Assembly (NCBI GenBank): GCA_963930775.1
Contig: OZ005704.1
Span: 7,130,001 to 7,194,000, forward strand
Reading direction: 5' to 3'
DNA from: Cliona cf. orientalis
Lineage: Eukaryota; Porifera; Demospongiae; Clionaida; Clionaidae
Length of the DNA: 64,000 bases
Position numbers and translations under genes: made by a program. The notes beneath the pieces are model-generated. The model was given only the letters and a program-made list of their open reading frames with translations. It was not told the origin of the DNA and did not search any database. Positions 41,801 through 52,500 of the stretch are shown in pieces (position 1 is the stretch's first letter; each line of letters opens with the position of its first letter).

Positions 41801-42707
41801 GGAGGTGGTCTTTCTCAAACAGTATCCATGACTTCACTGAGGTCGGGAGCATCAGACGCCAGTCTGCAGCGAGCAGCCAGTGAGTCCAATGGAGGGGGAG
41901 AGGAGGAGACTAGTCCATCAGGGAGCAGGGCAAGCACACCCAGCAGGGCAAGGAGGAGGAGAAGGAGAAGAATGGCAGCTAAGGCAACTAGTACTCTGAC
42001 AAAGACGATGCTAATTGTGAGTATAGTTGTATCTCTATGCATCATGCTCACTCTCTATCTCTCTCTCTTCCCTGTTTTCTCTCTCTCCCACCCCCTCCCC
42101 CCCCCCCCCCCCCCCCCCCACACACACACAGGGTGAAACAGGCCGGTTAGCTAGTGAACTGTGCTCCAGTAGTCAAGGCCGCAAAGAAGTGGTGGAAAGT
42201 TACATCAAAAAGGTCAGTGGAAAACCAATTTTTTTTTGGCTTGTGCTAGTATAATAATATTTTTTAGGGAGCTGACGTGAATGCAGTAGATGGTTCTGGT
42301 CTTCCAATGCTGTCACTGGCAGCCTCCAGTGGCCACATGGAGTGCATGGGACCGCTCATTGAGGGAGGGGCAAAGGTCAACGCTCAGGCCAAGGCTACTG
42401 GGAACACGGCACTTCACGAGGCGGTAATGAAGGGGCCCTCTCGCGTACCATGCATTGAGACACTACTGGGGTAAGTATAATTATTACACTACAATTTAAT
42501 TCATAATTATTAAGGGGTATCATAATGATTGGTATTAATTTTTGTAGGCACAGTGCTAATGCTCGTCTGAGGAATAAAGATGGCCTGACTCCCTGTGAAC
42601 TGGCCATGAAGCTGAATCATGACGCCATAGTGACCTGCTTCGCCACCTACGTTGGTGTGGGACTACTAGACAAACTCAGCAAACAACATCCTAGTTTGAC
42701 ATTATGA
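38807..42707 (+). CDS. DZANK1: Double zinc ribbon and ankyrin repeat protein 1
   Basis: Fifteen exons: 38807-38909, 38977-39095, 39158-39274, 39412-39704, 39927-40173, 40464-40706, 40785-40891, 40961-40991, 41114-41336, 41404-41507, 41573-41644, 41756-42016, 42132-42212, 42268-42470 and 42548-42707, giving 787 aa. The start MTAGSVAVPTIIPLKAP matches human DZANK1 closely. An N-terminal beta domain (TPDTLVFYTLNGRRPEPF) is followed by a Ser/Pro-rich linker. Zinc ribbons follow at about 210-410 (CVHCKQ..CTHCGSRF, CLSCGTGNP, CGVCGRVN..CDWCGSK, CAGCSVP..CFSCGG). Two ankyrin repeats lie at about 640-735 (GADVNAVDGSGLPMLSLA; TGNTALHEAV). In zebrafish the orthologue acts with NINL in photoreceptor ciliary transport. 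An Arg-rich stretch near residue 615 is unusual. Confidence 0.93.
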
Positions 42708-42825
42708 AATCAATGCTACATCACCAAAATTGTATATTTCATGTACTTTTTAAATTGGCGACCATTACCATGTCTGGTAGTTCTCATGACGACCACTTAC
42801 CATGCCATACTGAATAATAGTCCAG

Positions 42826-43865
42826 ATGCTGCGAGGGGCTAGAAAAGCGTTCTCTAGATACCTCGAAGAGGTAAAGCGCGCCACTGCCCTGCGTCACTAT
42901 GACTACAAAGAGTCCAAGATACTTTGGGACTTCACTAAAGACGACACTCTGGCAGGGTGGGACTGCATCTGCGACCAAGACATCCATGGCAAGTCCACAG
43001 CTGTCCTGGAGAATAATGGCAAAGGTGCCTCTCATTAAGATATCCACTATAAATATATCCACATGTATAATTTTGAATGGCAGGGACTGGTGTTGCATTT
43101 CGTGGTTGCCTGAGCACTGAGCTGCCCTCAGATCCAAAGGTCAAATACAGCGGCTACTGTGCCATAAGATCAAAACCACTCGAGGTATGCATATTATAAA
43201 ATTAATATGATTTATTTTTTCAGCATTGGGGAAATTTCTGCTTGCCCACTCAAATGATTTAATAGATTGTTAATGATACAGGAGGATTGGTATGACAAGG
43301 GAAGAATTGATGTTTCCGAGTATGATGCATTTGAGTTGCGAGTGTGCAGTGATGGACGCCGGTTCATAGCCAACATCACTGCCCCCACGCTGGGAAGAAA
43401 GGATGACGTTTGGCAGTGCTTCGTCTACACAAGAGGAGGACCAGAGTGGGAAAATATACGAGTGAGTCAATTATGATATGACGCAAAACGAGAGAACCAT
43501 CAAATAATTCCAAAATAAATGCCTTTGAAAGCTTTCAGCTTTTTTTTTCAATGTTTCATGTATATTTTGCAGCAGGGAAAATGTCCATAGACCTTCTTCA
43601 TAGCACGTCATTTAATCATTTCCTTGTTATTATTTGAATTCTATCTCTTTCATCTTAGCTTCAATTTGCGGACTTCTTTGTGACTCACCGGGGCTACATG
43701 CAGGACTCTGCTTTCTCCTTCCCTCAAAGCTCAGTGGAGACATTTGGTCTCCTCATGGCCGATAAAGTAAACGGACCTTTTGAACTTGAGATCCAGCACA
43801 TCAAGGCCGTGAGATCGCTGGTAGCACCACTCTATGACTCACGAGGCCCACTGTTTCGATATTAA
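42826..43865 (+). CDS. NDUFAF1: Complex I assembly factor CIA30
   Basis: Four exons, 42826-43024, 43084-43184, 43282-43461 and 43659-43865, giving 228 aa. The N-terminus MLRGARKAFSRYLEEV is basic and amphipathic, fitting a mitochondrial presequence. The CIA30 domain follows: ILWDFTKDDTLAGWDC, DIHGKSTAVL, GYCAIRSKPL, LRVCSDGRRFIANI, FVYTRGGPEWENI, FADFFVTHRG and LLMADKVNGPFELEI. It assists assembly of respiratory complex I (MCIA complex). It is about 100 residues shorter than the human protein, mostly at the N-terminus. It starts only 118 bp after the DZANK1 stop on the same strand. AATAAA is at 43934-43939. Confidence 0.93.
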
Positions 43866-44164
43866 TATTTATTAATTTTACGAGAATACATTAGAGTGCA
43901 AATACAGTACACACACATTTCAATTTATGGCTGAATAAATTATTATCTGAGTATATAATCCCATGGCTGAGTGTACAACCTTGCCTCAAACTCATAACCA
44001 CTGTAACCATCCTGCAAGTACACACCATCACCAATAATAACTAACACTCACTTTAGCAATGTTCAGCATCATCCTGGCACAAGTAAATTAAACTCAAAGG
44101 GAGTGCATGTGTGAAAAGAAGATCATAAAAATGTCATAAAAATTATGTATAGTTGTGTACAATG
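43866..44164. other. NDUFAF1 3' flank
   Basis: AT-rich, no coding signal apart from the polyadenylation signal. It ends at the left edge of the second minisatellite element. Confidence 0.5.
43934..43939 (+). terminator. Polyadenylation signal AATAAA for NDUFAF1
   Basis: The canonical hexamer lies 69 bp downstream of the NDUFAF1 stop codon, on the sense strand. Confidence 0.6.
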
Positions 44165-45596
44165 TGTAAGGTTGTCTTTGAAGAAGCTTGGTATGTATAT
44201 TATGGCATAGTCTAACATGTTCAGGGCCATGGTAGTTGCTTTCATCTGCTCAAGAGCTACATTTTGGTTTTTGTTCCAGCTCCATAGCTCTTTCCGTTGC
44301 TGAGATACACTTTGGCGCGCGCCGCGGTGTAGAGTTAATGATATTCATAGCTTTTAATTAACTACGTCATGGTCCGTACATTCCAACGTGAAAACCATAC
44401 GCGTTTTGCTACCCGCTGTCCCAGCTCAATAAATAGCATTTTCTGGGAGGTACTATCGATAACGGGGCTAGACGGTGTCAGGGGTATCCCCTCTGGCACC
44501 TGCAGCTGAAAACTGCACATGGTCCTGGGCATATATGGCTTAGGGGTCGCCCAGGTTCCTCCCTTGAATACCCCCCATCCCTGGAAGTATGGCCAATTGC
44601 GGTAATGTCCGCAGTGTCACTCCCAAACGGATCACCGAAGCTGCGGCACCTCGGCCCGGGGGGAGGGATGATTGGGACTATTTTTTTTTTTTTTTCACTT
44701 ATCGAAATTACGTATAGCGTGCATGCCAGCTGCAGCGGCACAAACTGACCAATCAGATCACAGTATTTGTTACAACTATAGGGTAATGTAGGTATTGTAG
44801 GTATTATAAGGTATTGTATGGTATTTTAAGATATTGTAAGGTATTGTAGGGTAATGTAGGTCAGGAATCTGATTGGTCAGTTGGAGGTCCACTATTTTAC
44901 TTTGCTTTGCTCGGGATGCTACAGCCTCGGGCCTTGAGTGACCAATCGGATCACAGTATTTGTTACAACTATAGGATAATGTAGGTATTGTAAGGTACTG
45001 TTTTTATTTTTTCACAAGTAAGCTTATTAGGTTTGATGTAATAATCATGAATTATTCACAGTATTGCCGTCCTTCCCTCTTTATTATTCATTTCACTCTT
45101 GCACCACAGCCAGTTACACTGTTTCATAGCCCAAGGGGGGACCATTGGTGAACATTACCACAGCCACTTACTGTATCACAGCCCAAGGGGGGACCATTGG
45201 TGGACACTACCATGGCCACTTACTATATTGCAGCCAAGGGGGGACCATTGGTGAATATTACCGCAGCCACTTACTGTATCGCAGCCCAAAGGGGGGACCA
45301 TTGGTGGACATTACCGCAGCCACTTACTGTATCGCAGCCCAAAGGGGGGGGCCATTGTGGACATTACCACAGCCACTTACTGTATCGCAGCCCAAGGGGG
45401 GACCATTGGTGGACATTACCGCAGCCACTTACTGTATTGCAGCCAAGGGGGGACCATTGGTGAACATTACCGCAGCCACTTCCTGTATCGCAGCCCAAAG
45501 GGGGGACCATTGGTGGACATTACGATAGCCAGTTAGATTTCTGTATCACAGCGCCAAGGCCAAGGGGGGGGGGGGGGGGGGACCATTGCTATAGTG
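44165..45596. repeat. Long dispersed element with internal minisatellite, copy 2
   Basis: About 1.43 kb in the same orientation as 5204-6844 and nearly identical outside the array. It differs by scattered substitutions, a few-base deletion after the poly(T) segment (copy 1 reads tacgtatgtagtacagcg, copy 2 tacgtatagcg), fewer minisatellite units, and an 18-base G run near the right end (45564-45581). The boundaries are where similarity stops: tgtaaggttgtc on the left and accattgctatagtg on the right. Confidence 0.85.
45110..45530. repeat. 52-bp minisatellite, about 8 units
   Basis: Same unit as 6160-6790. First and last units match the corresponding edge units of copy 1, so the copy-number difference (8 versus 12) arose inside the array. 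Confidence 0.95.
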
Positions 45597-46221
45597 CTCG
45601 AGCTCCAGCATTGTAGCGTAGGAGACTAAATAATTATGTCACAGGATGTAAGCTATATATAGAGCAGTGAGAGCAAGATAAAAGAGATTTTGGTTGATTA
45701 TTACCACGGAGAGACCACAGATATCGCAGAGCATAGTAAACACAGCCACAAACGATACTTGGCCATCCTCACACAAGAGCAGTCGAGAGACTGGCTGTCT
45801 AGCTGGAGCATAACCAAATCACCAACCACCAGAGCCCCAAATATGGAAGATAAAATTATTACAACGTAATAATATTATATTACAGGTTCAAATCTCACTT
45901 TATACTTAATTTTTTTTTAATGCTGGAAATTTTTATAAGTTCTCATATGACCTCTGCACATAACGAGATCCAATATAAGAAGCTATATATGCGATATTAC
46001 TTACTTGGACCCGTGGTAGTAGTACCGCATTGATAGGTGCATAATTTATATCGTCAATATTAAAAACAACATAATAATATTATTATATATAGTTACAATT
46101 AATTTTGAGTAGATTGAAATGTCTGTCTTCTCTCTAGATCTGCATCCATTATGGTAGACTCATGACTTGTCAGTGCGTAGGCCGGTTAGGTACGTGAAAC
46201 TAGTTGCCATGTTGACCACCG
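45597..46221. other. Intergenic, with an isolated exon-like open stretch
   Basis: Mostly AT-rich. From 45661 to 45869 one + frame is open for 68 codons, with protein-like composition (KIKEILVDYYHGETTDIAEH) but no ATG. It is preceded by tatatatag, which could be an acceptor. I do not recognise the sequence and do not call a gene. Confidence 0.4.
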
Positions 46222-46649
46222 CTACTTCCTTTTTCCCTTTGGTTCGTCCCACGTTGACTGCAATGCAGAAACAAAGTGCATGCATGATTGTCAGTCATAA
46301 CATATCATTTTGATTTATAATAAACATGATGATTCTCCTAACCTGATCCAGTCCGAGTTTTTCTACCCAGTACAAAATTTTCTTTGTCACCTCTTCATCT
46401 GGTTGCATTTCCTCTTTAGTAACTATGTTTTTCAAAAATAAATAATAGCGAAATAATAAATGGATCATGTGGAAGATTCCCTAGTCTGAGGGGTCACTTA
46501 CTGAAAACTTTGGCTCCAGTTTTGTACTTGTAGTAGAAGACCGCCATCCTCGCCAGCATCACTCCAGAGGTTATATAGAGCAGTGGGAGGCTGTATCGAT
46601 TCAACAGCGCCCGTAGCCGACTCACCTTCCGAGTAGGAGGAGGAAGCAT
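46222..46649 (-). CDS. Unrecognised small single-pass membrane protein, 87 aa
   Basis: Three exons in transcript order, 46502-46649, 46343-46422 and 46222-46257, all with GT-AG borders and in frame. The basic N-terminus MLPPPTRKVSRLRALLNRYS is followed by a hydrophobic segment LPLLYITSGVMLARMAVFYY, then a charged tail (KEEMQPDEEVTKKILYWVEK) ending KGKRK. Size and topology suggest a mitochondrial or ER membrane microprotein, but I recognise no family. It is divergent from TRMT112 with 100 bp between the start codons. Support comes from splice-consistent frame and composition only. Confidence 0.6.
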
Positions 46650-46749
46650 CTTGCACTGGCTAGGCTAGGCTGGAGGTAAAGGTCGAAGGTCACAACCACG
46701 TGGCATTTCTTGGGCTCAGTTGTGCAGTGAAAGGATCTGGCGATTAATC
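46650..46749. promoter_or_regulatory. Bidirectional promoter, 87-aa protein / TRMT112
   Basis: Only 100 bp between start codons. It contains CCACGTGG (46696-46703), a palindromic E-box, and an aaggtcgaaggtcac direct repeat. Confidence 0.5.
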
Positions 46750-47260
46750 ATGAAGCTGCTGTCTCATAATATGCTCAAGTCGTGCTGCAAGGGAGTGAAG
46801 ACGGGATACCCACTGAGAATATTGGTAATTATGGTGGGGGCTGCCCTACCAGCCTGAAGTGTTTCTATAAATGTTGGGTGCATGTATATCTCTTGCAGCC
46901 AGTGAAAGTGGAAGTTAAAACAGTCAATTTTGAACCGGAATTCATATCCAGAATGATTCCCAAACTGGAGTGGAGTGTGCTCAAGACTGCAGCAGAGTCT
47001 GTAAGGCACTTTTATCCCTGTATATAAATCCCTAAGCTGCACTCCATTCTTTCATTCAGGTTGGCCATGGGTCAGAGTTACCCGACAAGCTGCCAGACTC
47101 CTACGGGGATAATGAGGCATTCCTGAAGGCCACCCACCACGCCCTGCTGGAGGTGGAGCTGGTAGAGGGAGAGCTAGAGTGCCCCGACACTGGGAGAAAA
47201 TACCCCGTCTCTGAGGGGATACCAAACATGCTACTTCACGAAGATGAAATTCAACAATAA
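46750..47260 (+). CDS. TRMT112: Multifunctional methyltransferase subunit TRM112
   Basis: Three exons, 46750-46824, 46899-47000 and 47060-47260, give 125 aa, the same as human. The N-terminus MKLLSHNMLKSCCKGV, the central FISRMIPKLEWSVLKTAA and the C-terminal GELECPDTGRKYPVSEGIPN with MLLHEDE match the family. The family zinc ribbon is partly lost in animals; Cys residues remain at CCK and ECP. It is the obligate partner of several tRNA, rRNA and protein methyltransferases. AATAAA at 47304-47309 lies just short of the converging RNF8-like stop codon. Confidence 0.96.
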
Positions 47261-47303
47261 TTTTGTAAAATTTTGTAATAATTCCATTGCATCGACACAT
47301 CAC

Positions 47304-47309
47304 AATAAA
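47304..47309 (+). terminator. Polyadenylation signal AATAAA for TRMT112
   Basis: The hexamer is 44 bp after the TRMT112 stop and 36 bp before the end of the RNF8-like coding sequence on the other strand. The two 3' UTRs therefore almost certainly overlap. Confidence 0.6.
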
Positions 47310-47344
47310 TACATAAAATGCAACAGTTGTAATTATTCTTATGA

Positions 47345-49395
47345 TCAGTAGGGGCATCCTGGTGCCCAATGCCCTCTTCGACCTGAAGAAAAATTCACAA
47401 TCTGTATAACAAAATGATCGTCAGATCATCGTGATATGCTTACCGCAGTTGAAGCATCTACCATAGCCACCGTAGTAAGCCCCTCCCAGTCCAGGATCAG
47501 ACACATCACTATCACTGGAATCATCCATATCAGAAGAGTCCGATTCCGATTCTGTGGATGTATCAATATGAATAGGATGACCCGGTGTTGTTCTTCGCGG
47601 TGACGCTGAAAGGTCAATCACTACTCGAGGAGTAGAAACAGTTGAGGATAATAATGTCGTAATTCTAGCTGCAGTGGAAGATCGAGTAGACACTCCCGAA
47701 GAGGAAGCGGCACTAGAAGAAGAACCTCTCTTCTTTGTTGCCCCCTTTTTAGCCGGATTGAGACTCTCTAGAGAGTTCTTGTGTTCATTTTCTATCTCCT
47801 TTCTCTCTTTCTGCTCGTCGGGGCTCAATTTCTCCACCAGCTTGCTTACGGCATTGTCCAGCGCAAGCGAGTGTACGGGGTCGGAGGTGATCTTCTTACG
47901 ACAGATTGGACAGTCCTTGTGACCTTTGCGCTTCATCCATTCCTTGATACACCACTCGCAGAAGGAGTGAGCACAGGGAAGCGTGTAAGCATTGATGAAT
48001 AGTTCTTGGCATATCACACACGTAAATTCCTCCTGCATGGAGGACACCACACTATTACCAACATCTTCTGCAGCCTTCGTTTTTTCGTCCTTCTCAGCAA
48101 GAAGCTGGTCCTTGGCCGCCAGTTCACTCCTGAGTGCTTCAATGCTGGAGAGTAGCTTGCGCTTCTCTCTCTCCATCTGGTCGTTTGCCAGTTGAATCTG
48201 CAGCGAGGTGGCGTCCAGCCCGCGGTGTTCCTTCAGCACCTTGCTATAGGCACCACCTCTGCTCGGTCCACCAAAGATAGCTTCGTCCAAGATGGCCGTG
48301 GTACACTTTGCAGCCTCTCCTCCCTCAAAAAGCTCGTCTATGTCGCTGGTTGATTTAGTAGAAGCTATCGACAGTGCTGGAGAAGGTTTTGTAGAGGCAA
48401 CTGATATTGCGGGTGAAATAATAATAGGACTAACAGCTGATTTGTTGGTGCTAGTTAGAATGCTTAAAACGGATGGCTCTAGTTTCTTAGGAGTTGCACA
48501 ATCCCTCTCCATAGCTGCTTTCTCCCCCAGACTTCCTCTACCCTTTATCTTGACATCTGGACTGACACTTTTATTAGTTTTGTCTTTTTCGTCCGAGAGT
48601 CTAGGTCTCTTCTTGGGAGCACACTGCTCAGTCTTTGCATGCTGGTCTTCACTAACACCACGCTTGCCTCTTAACAGTGGGGGAGACGGGATGGGAGAAG
48701 GAGAGGGAGATGGAATGGGAGAGGGAGAAGGTCTTACTACCCTTTCCTCTTTTACACCTGCTCCACATCTTTTCAAGACGGCTGTGTTTGGTTCTTGGCT
48801 CTCAAAGGTGTACTTCAAGTCATTGATGTCGATGTTGGTTCCAAAACAGATCACGTTTCCATTGTGAAGCGGCACCGCGACGTCTGGATTCACTTTGTCA
48901 TCACCGATGCACACACCATTCAAACTCTAATTAACAGAAATAACAGACGCATACAATATACCTGTATTAATTAGCTTGTGAAATTATCGCTAAACAGCTA
49001 TGCAAAGGGGAGTTCTCGGAACTGTTGCATGCAAACTAGCAAGACCCTGAGCAAATTATGTAATATATGGGCTTTGATAACCAGTATGGCAATCAAGATT
49101 ACATTAATTATCAGTTTCTATTCTATACCTTTAAATCTGTGATGGTCCACTGATTCATTCCTTCATCATACTTTATCATGGCGTGCCTTCGAGAGAGCAT
49201 GCTGGGCAGCTTCTGTGAGTGCAGTATGACCGTCTTCTTTCCCTCCTTGTTCTTGCCAGGGAACCGACCCAAGTACAGCTCGCTGCTGGCCTCAAGAGGA
49301 ATCACGTTTGGAACGTTCCAGATGGGGTTCTTCAAATTCTTCATGGCCTTCTGAGCTAAGGCCACTGTCGTGGCTTCTAACATCGGTGAACTCAT
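47345..49395 (-). CDS. RNF8: RNF8-like E3 ubiquitin ligase (FHA, coiled coil, RING, CCHC knuckle)
   Basis: Three exons in transcript order, 49129-49395, 47444-48926 and 47345-47382, giving 595 aa. The FHA domain (about 25-120) has LYLGRFPG, SRRHAMI and SLNGVCIGD, the core phosphothreonine-binding residues. A long Ser/Pro-rich linker follows, then coiled coil (LQIQLANDQMEREKRKLLSS) and RING at about 392-431 (CVICQEL..CAHSFCEWCIKEW..CPICRKK). The tail ends CFNCGRRGHWAPGCPY, a perfect CX2CX4HX4C zinc knuckle formed across the last splice junction. RNF8 ubiquitinates histones at DNA breaks. Human RNF8 (485 aa) ends soon after the RING and lacks this knuckle. CHFR is the alternative; the order and spacing fit RNF8 better. 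Confidence 0.88.
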
Positions 49396-49521
49396 ACTGT
49401 GCTTGCCCGAACACGCTCAGTCTGTGTAGATCGAGCGCCATGTATTTCAAATTTGAAGTAAAAATTTCGTACTCACAATTAGAGAGAAATTTCGAACACA
49501 CAATTACAACAAACAGTGACC
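49396..49521. promoter_or_regulatory. Bidirectional promoter, RNF8-like / TTC8
   Basis: 126 bp between opposed start codons. No TATA box or clear known motif. Confidence 0.5.
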
Positions 49522-52500
49522 ATGGCGGCGCCCGGCCCACCTGAGATGGCACTCGACCCGCTTTTCATGGCTACGAGCCTTTTCAGAAGGAGAAGGTTTG
49601 AAGAATGCGTCAAGATATGCTCAGATATCTTAGAAACGAGTCCCTACGACCAGGTAAATTATTTGTAGTTGCATACTGAGCTAGACCATTGAGTGTGAAT
49701 AATATTATTTTTATGACACAGGCTGCCTGGTTTCTGAAAGCGCGGGCTTTGACGGAACAGACGTACGTCGACGAGGTTGAGATGGAAGAGGAGGGAATTG
49801 CTGAGCTGTTCATGGAGGACAATGCAATCGCTGATGTTGCCAGTAAGAAGAAAATAATACTATGGGTGTAACAACTTTTGACGACCTTTACCAAGTTCTT
49901 TGTGTATAATCATAGATTAATATATAATCTATGGTATAATATTTCAGGACCTGGCACGTCACTTCGTAAGCCACCTGGTACGGCTAGTCGCGGTATCAGC
50001 CAAGGAATCAGGCCACTGTCCCAGTCAGGGAGACCTCTCTCAGGGTTCATCCGCCCCGGCACCCAAGGCTCTCGACCGAAAACCATGGAGCAAGCCATTA
50101 TGACACCAAGGACAGCAATGACAGCTAGGTACGTAGGTATATATATATAGCAAGAATGATTATAATTGGATAATGGCACATTACTTGTATGTGCACATGT
50201 TATACTATGATGGTACATTCATTGAGTGTTATTTGTATAATAATATAGGCCAGTTACGACAGCCTCAGGGCGTCATGTTAGGCTGGGTACAGCGTCCATG
50301 TTGACTGAGCCTGGAGGACCTTTCATCGATATCTCCAAACTCAACCTAGCCAAGTATGCCAACAGACCAGCTCTGGCCAAGGTGAGAGAGTAAATAATGA
50401 ATGAATGAATGAGTGATTGAGTGAGTTAGCAATTGACCTTGCTGATTCAAGTGACTATGATGACTCGAGTAAACGAACGAATGAATGAATGAGTGATTGA
50501 GTGAGTTAGTGATTGACCTTACTGATTCAAGTGACTATGATGACTATAAATATTATTCAACAGGCTTTGTTTGAGTATCTCTTCCACCATGAAAATAACG
50601 TCAGAAGTGTAAGTGACGCAAATATAATATTATCAGTTATGGTATTCCTAAAAAAATGTGAGGAGTTATCGCTTTGGTGATCCTTTACCTATTCTCCCGT
50701 AGGCATTGGAGCTGGCAGCCCAGGCCACAGAGGCCTCTGGCTACGAGGACTGGTGGTGGAAGATACAGCTGGGAAAGTGCTATTACAGGTACCTATGATT
50801 TTATATCTATGAGTATCTGCAATGTGTCCTAACATCTCCGGGGTGGCGTGACCGACACAAGGAGCACAGATAGAGTGTATATTATATTTGGTGAAAAGAT
50901 TTGACCCACTTTCTGGAGTTCACTTGATATTGAAGCCATTGGGCTAACACTTCATCATCTTCCAATTTTAGGCCACACGTATCCAATTTTCAGACCACAA
51001 CAACTCGTTGTGTTGTTAGCTATTTTTATTTGGCTATGAAATGCAATTATGACCAAAAAATAACTAAAATTGACAGTAGTTACGTCTATTTCTGTTCACA
51101 AGTAATCGATTTTGTACATCTCTGAGATGACTGGTAGATTGATCAAAGAGCATTCTCCAGTTTTCCTAACTGAAGGTCAATAAATTTAACTATTAAGGTT
51201 ATACTCTGACCTAGTTACTGCACATCTCTGTAAAATAGCTGTGCACAATTCTTAATAATTAATAACTGTTTTGGAATTCGAGCCATCTTGGGAATCCTAC
51301 ATTAAGAGCATCGTGATTTTATGATTTTTTGATTCGACTGGCTTTGTTTGGCACTGGGATATTACTCTCGTTCGCTTTTCATCAACGAATGTCCGGCTTG
51401 CTCGAAATGAAAATTTTTGACATAAAACAGCCAAAGTGCGCACAAGGTGTTGCCACATACCTCGTTTATCGCTATTTGACTGCTCTTACTTCATTAAAAG
51501 ATGCCTAGGTCGTCAAAAATCCATTAAAGATTTGAATTGGCCTGTTGATACTTTTTATCACAAAATGGTCACATCTGTTCTCGTGCACTGTAACTCTATC
51601 TAGCTACTACTCCGCAAAGTATATGATACACATATACACAATATATACGTAGTTATCTCTTGTATATGCATAGTAGCATAAAATTGTAGCCTCTAGTCCA
51701 GAGCACATTAAGTGAAAAACATGCCATGTACGCTGTAAATCGTTCCTCATACAGTTGTGTCTATGGCAGTTGAAGTGCCAGAATGCTTTGCATTTATATT
51801 TTAACAGCTATGCAATACATTGAGGTATCCGGTAACTTTAGATACTAGGAGATCTCTTTAGCGATGGCTACTAGTGTGTAAGTGGTCTTTATCTAGCTGC
51901 ATACGACTGGTAATCTGTTTGTTTGTAGCCAGTGCTCGAGCTATGCAAGCTTTGGAATGTGTCTCAGTTGGGATGGCTAAGCTTGTCCAATTAAAGATCT
52001 TTAAGTTGTAGACTCCTAAATCCCTCGCCAGGTGTGACTACTATACACACTCCAGTTCTCTTCTTGCACATGTTCTCTCTCTCCCCCCCCCCCCAGTACA
52101 GTGTATATATATGGGTGGGTGGCTTTTAGCTCATTGTCCACAGCTGCTTAATCGGTTTGTTTGTTCACCTAATATCGTTACATACTTGAGTAATGCAGGG
52201 TTGGAATGCGTCTCAGTTGGGATAGGCTAACGGCTATGAAATGTTAATCTTCTCATATTAGACAAATTTTTCTGTCTGTGTGTGAGCATGTGTGAACATG
52301 TGTGTGCATGTGTGTGTGTGTGTGTATGTGAGCAAGAGCGGTAGTGGCACTCTGTGTGCTCTCAACAAAAAAAAACGTACATAGTATTGCATGGTGATAT
52401 CATGGACTGGCTGCCTTACATGTCTTGTGGCCAATTGCCCGGGGCTAATTTTTGCCCAATCCTTAAAGAGTTGTTTATCGTAATCTACATATCTATGTCC

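Noticed and set aside
45875-45900. ggttcaaatctc resembling a tRNA B box
   Set aside because: No matching A box, acceptor stem or anticodon arm could be built upstream.
47426-47617. Alternative minus frame overlapping the RNF8-like gene
   Set aside because: A shadow of the coding exon. The knuckle-forming splice explains the region.
49516-49530. gtgaccatggcggc over the TTC8 start as an X-box
   Set aside because: Only the left half fits. It is better explained as a Kozak start context.
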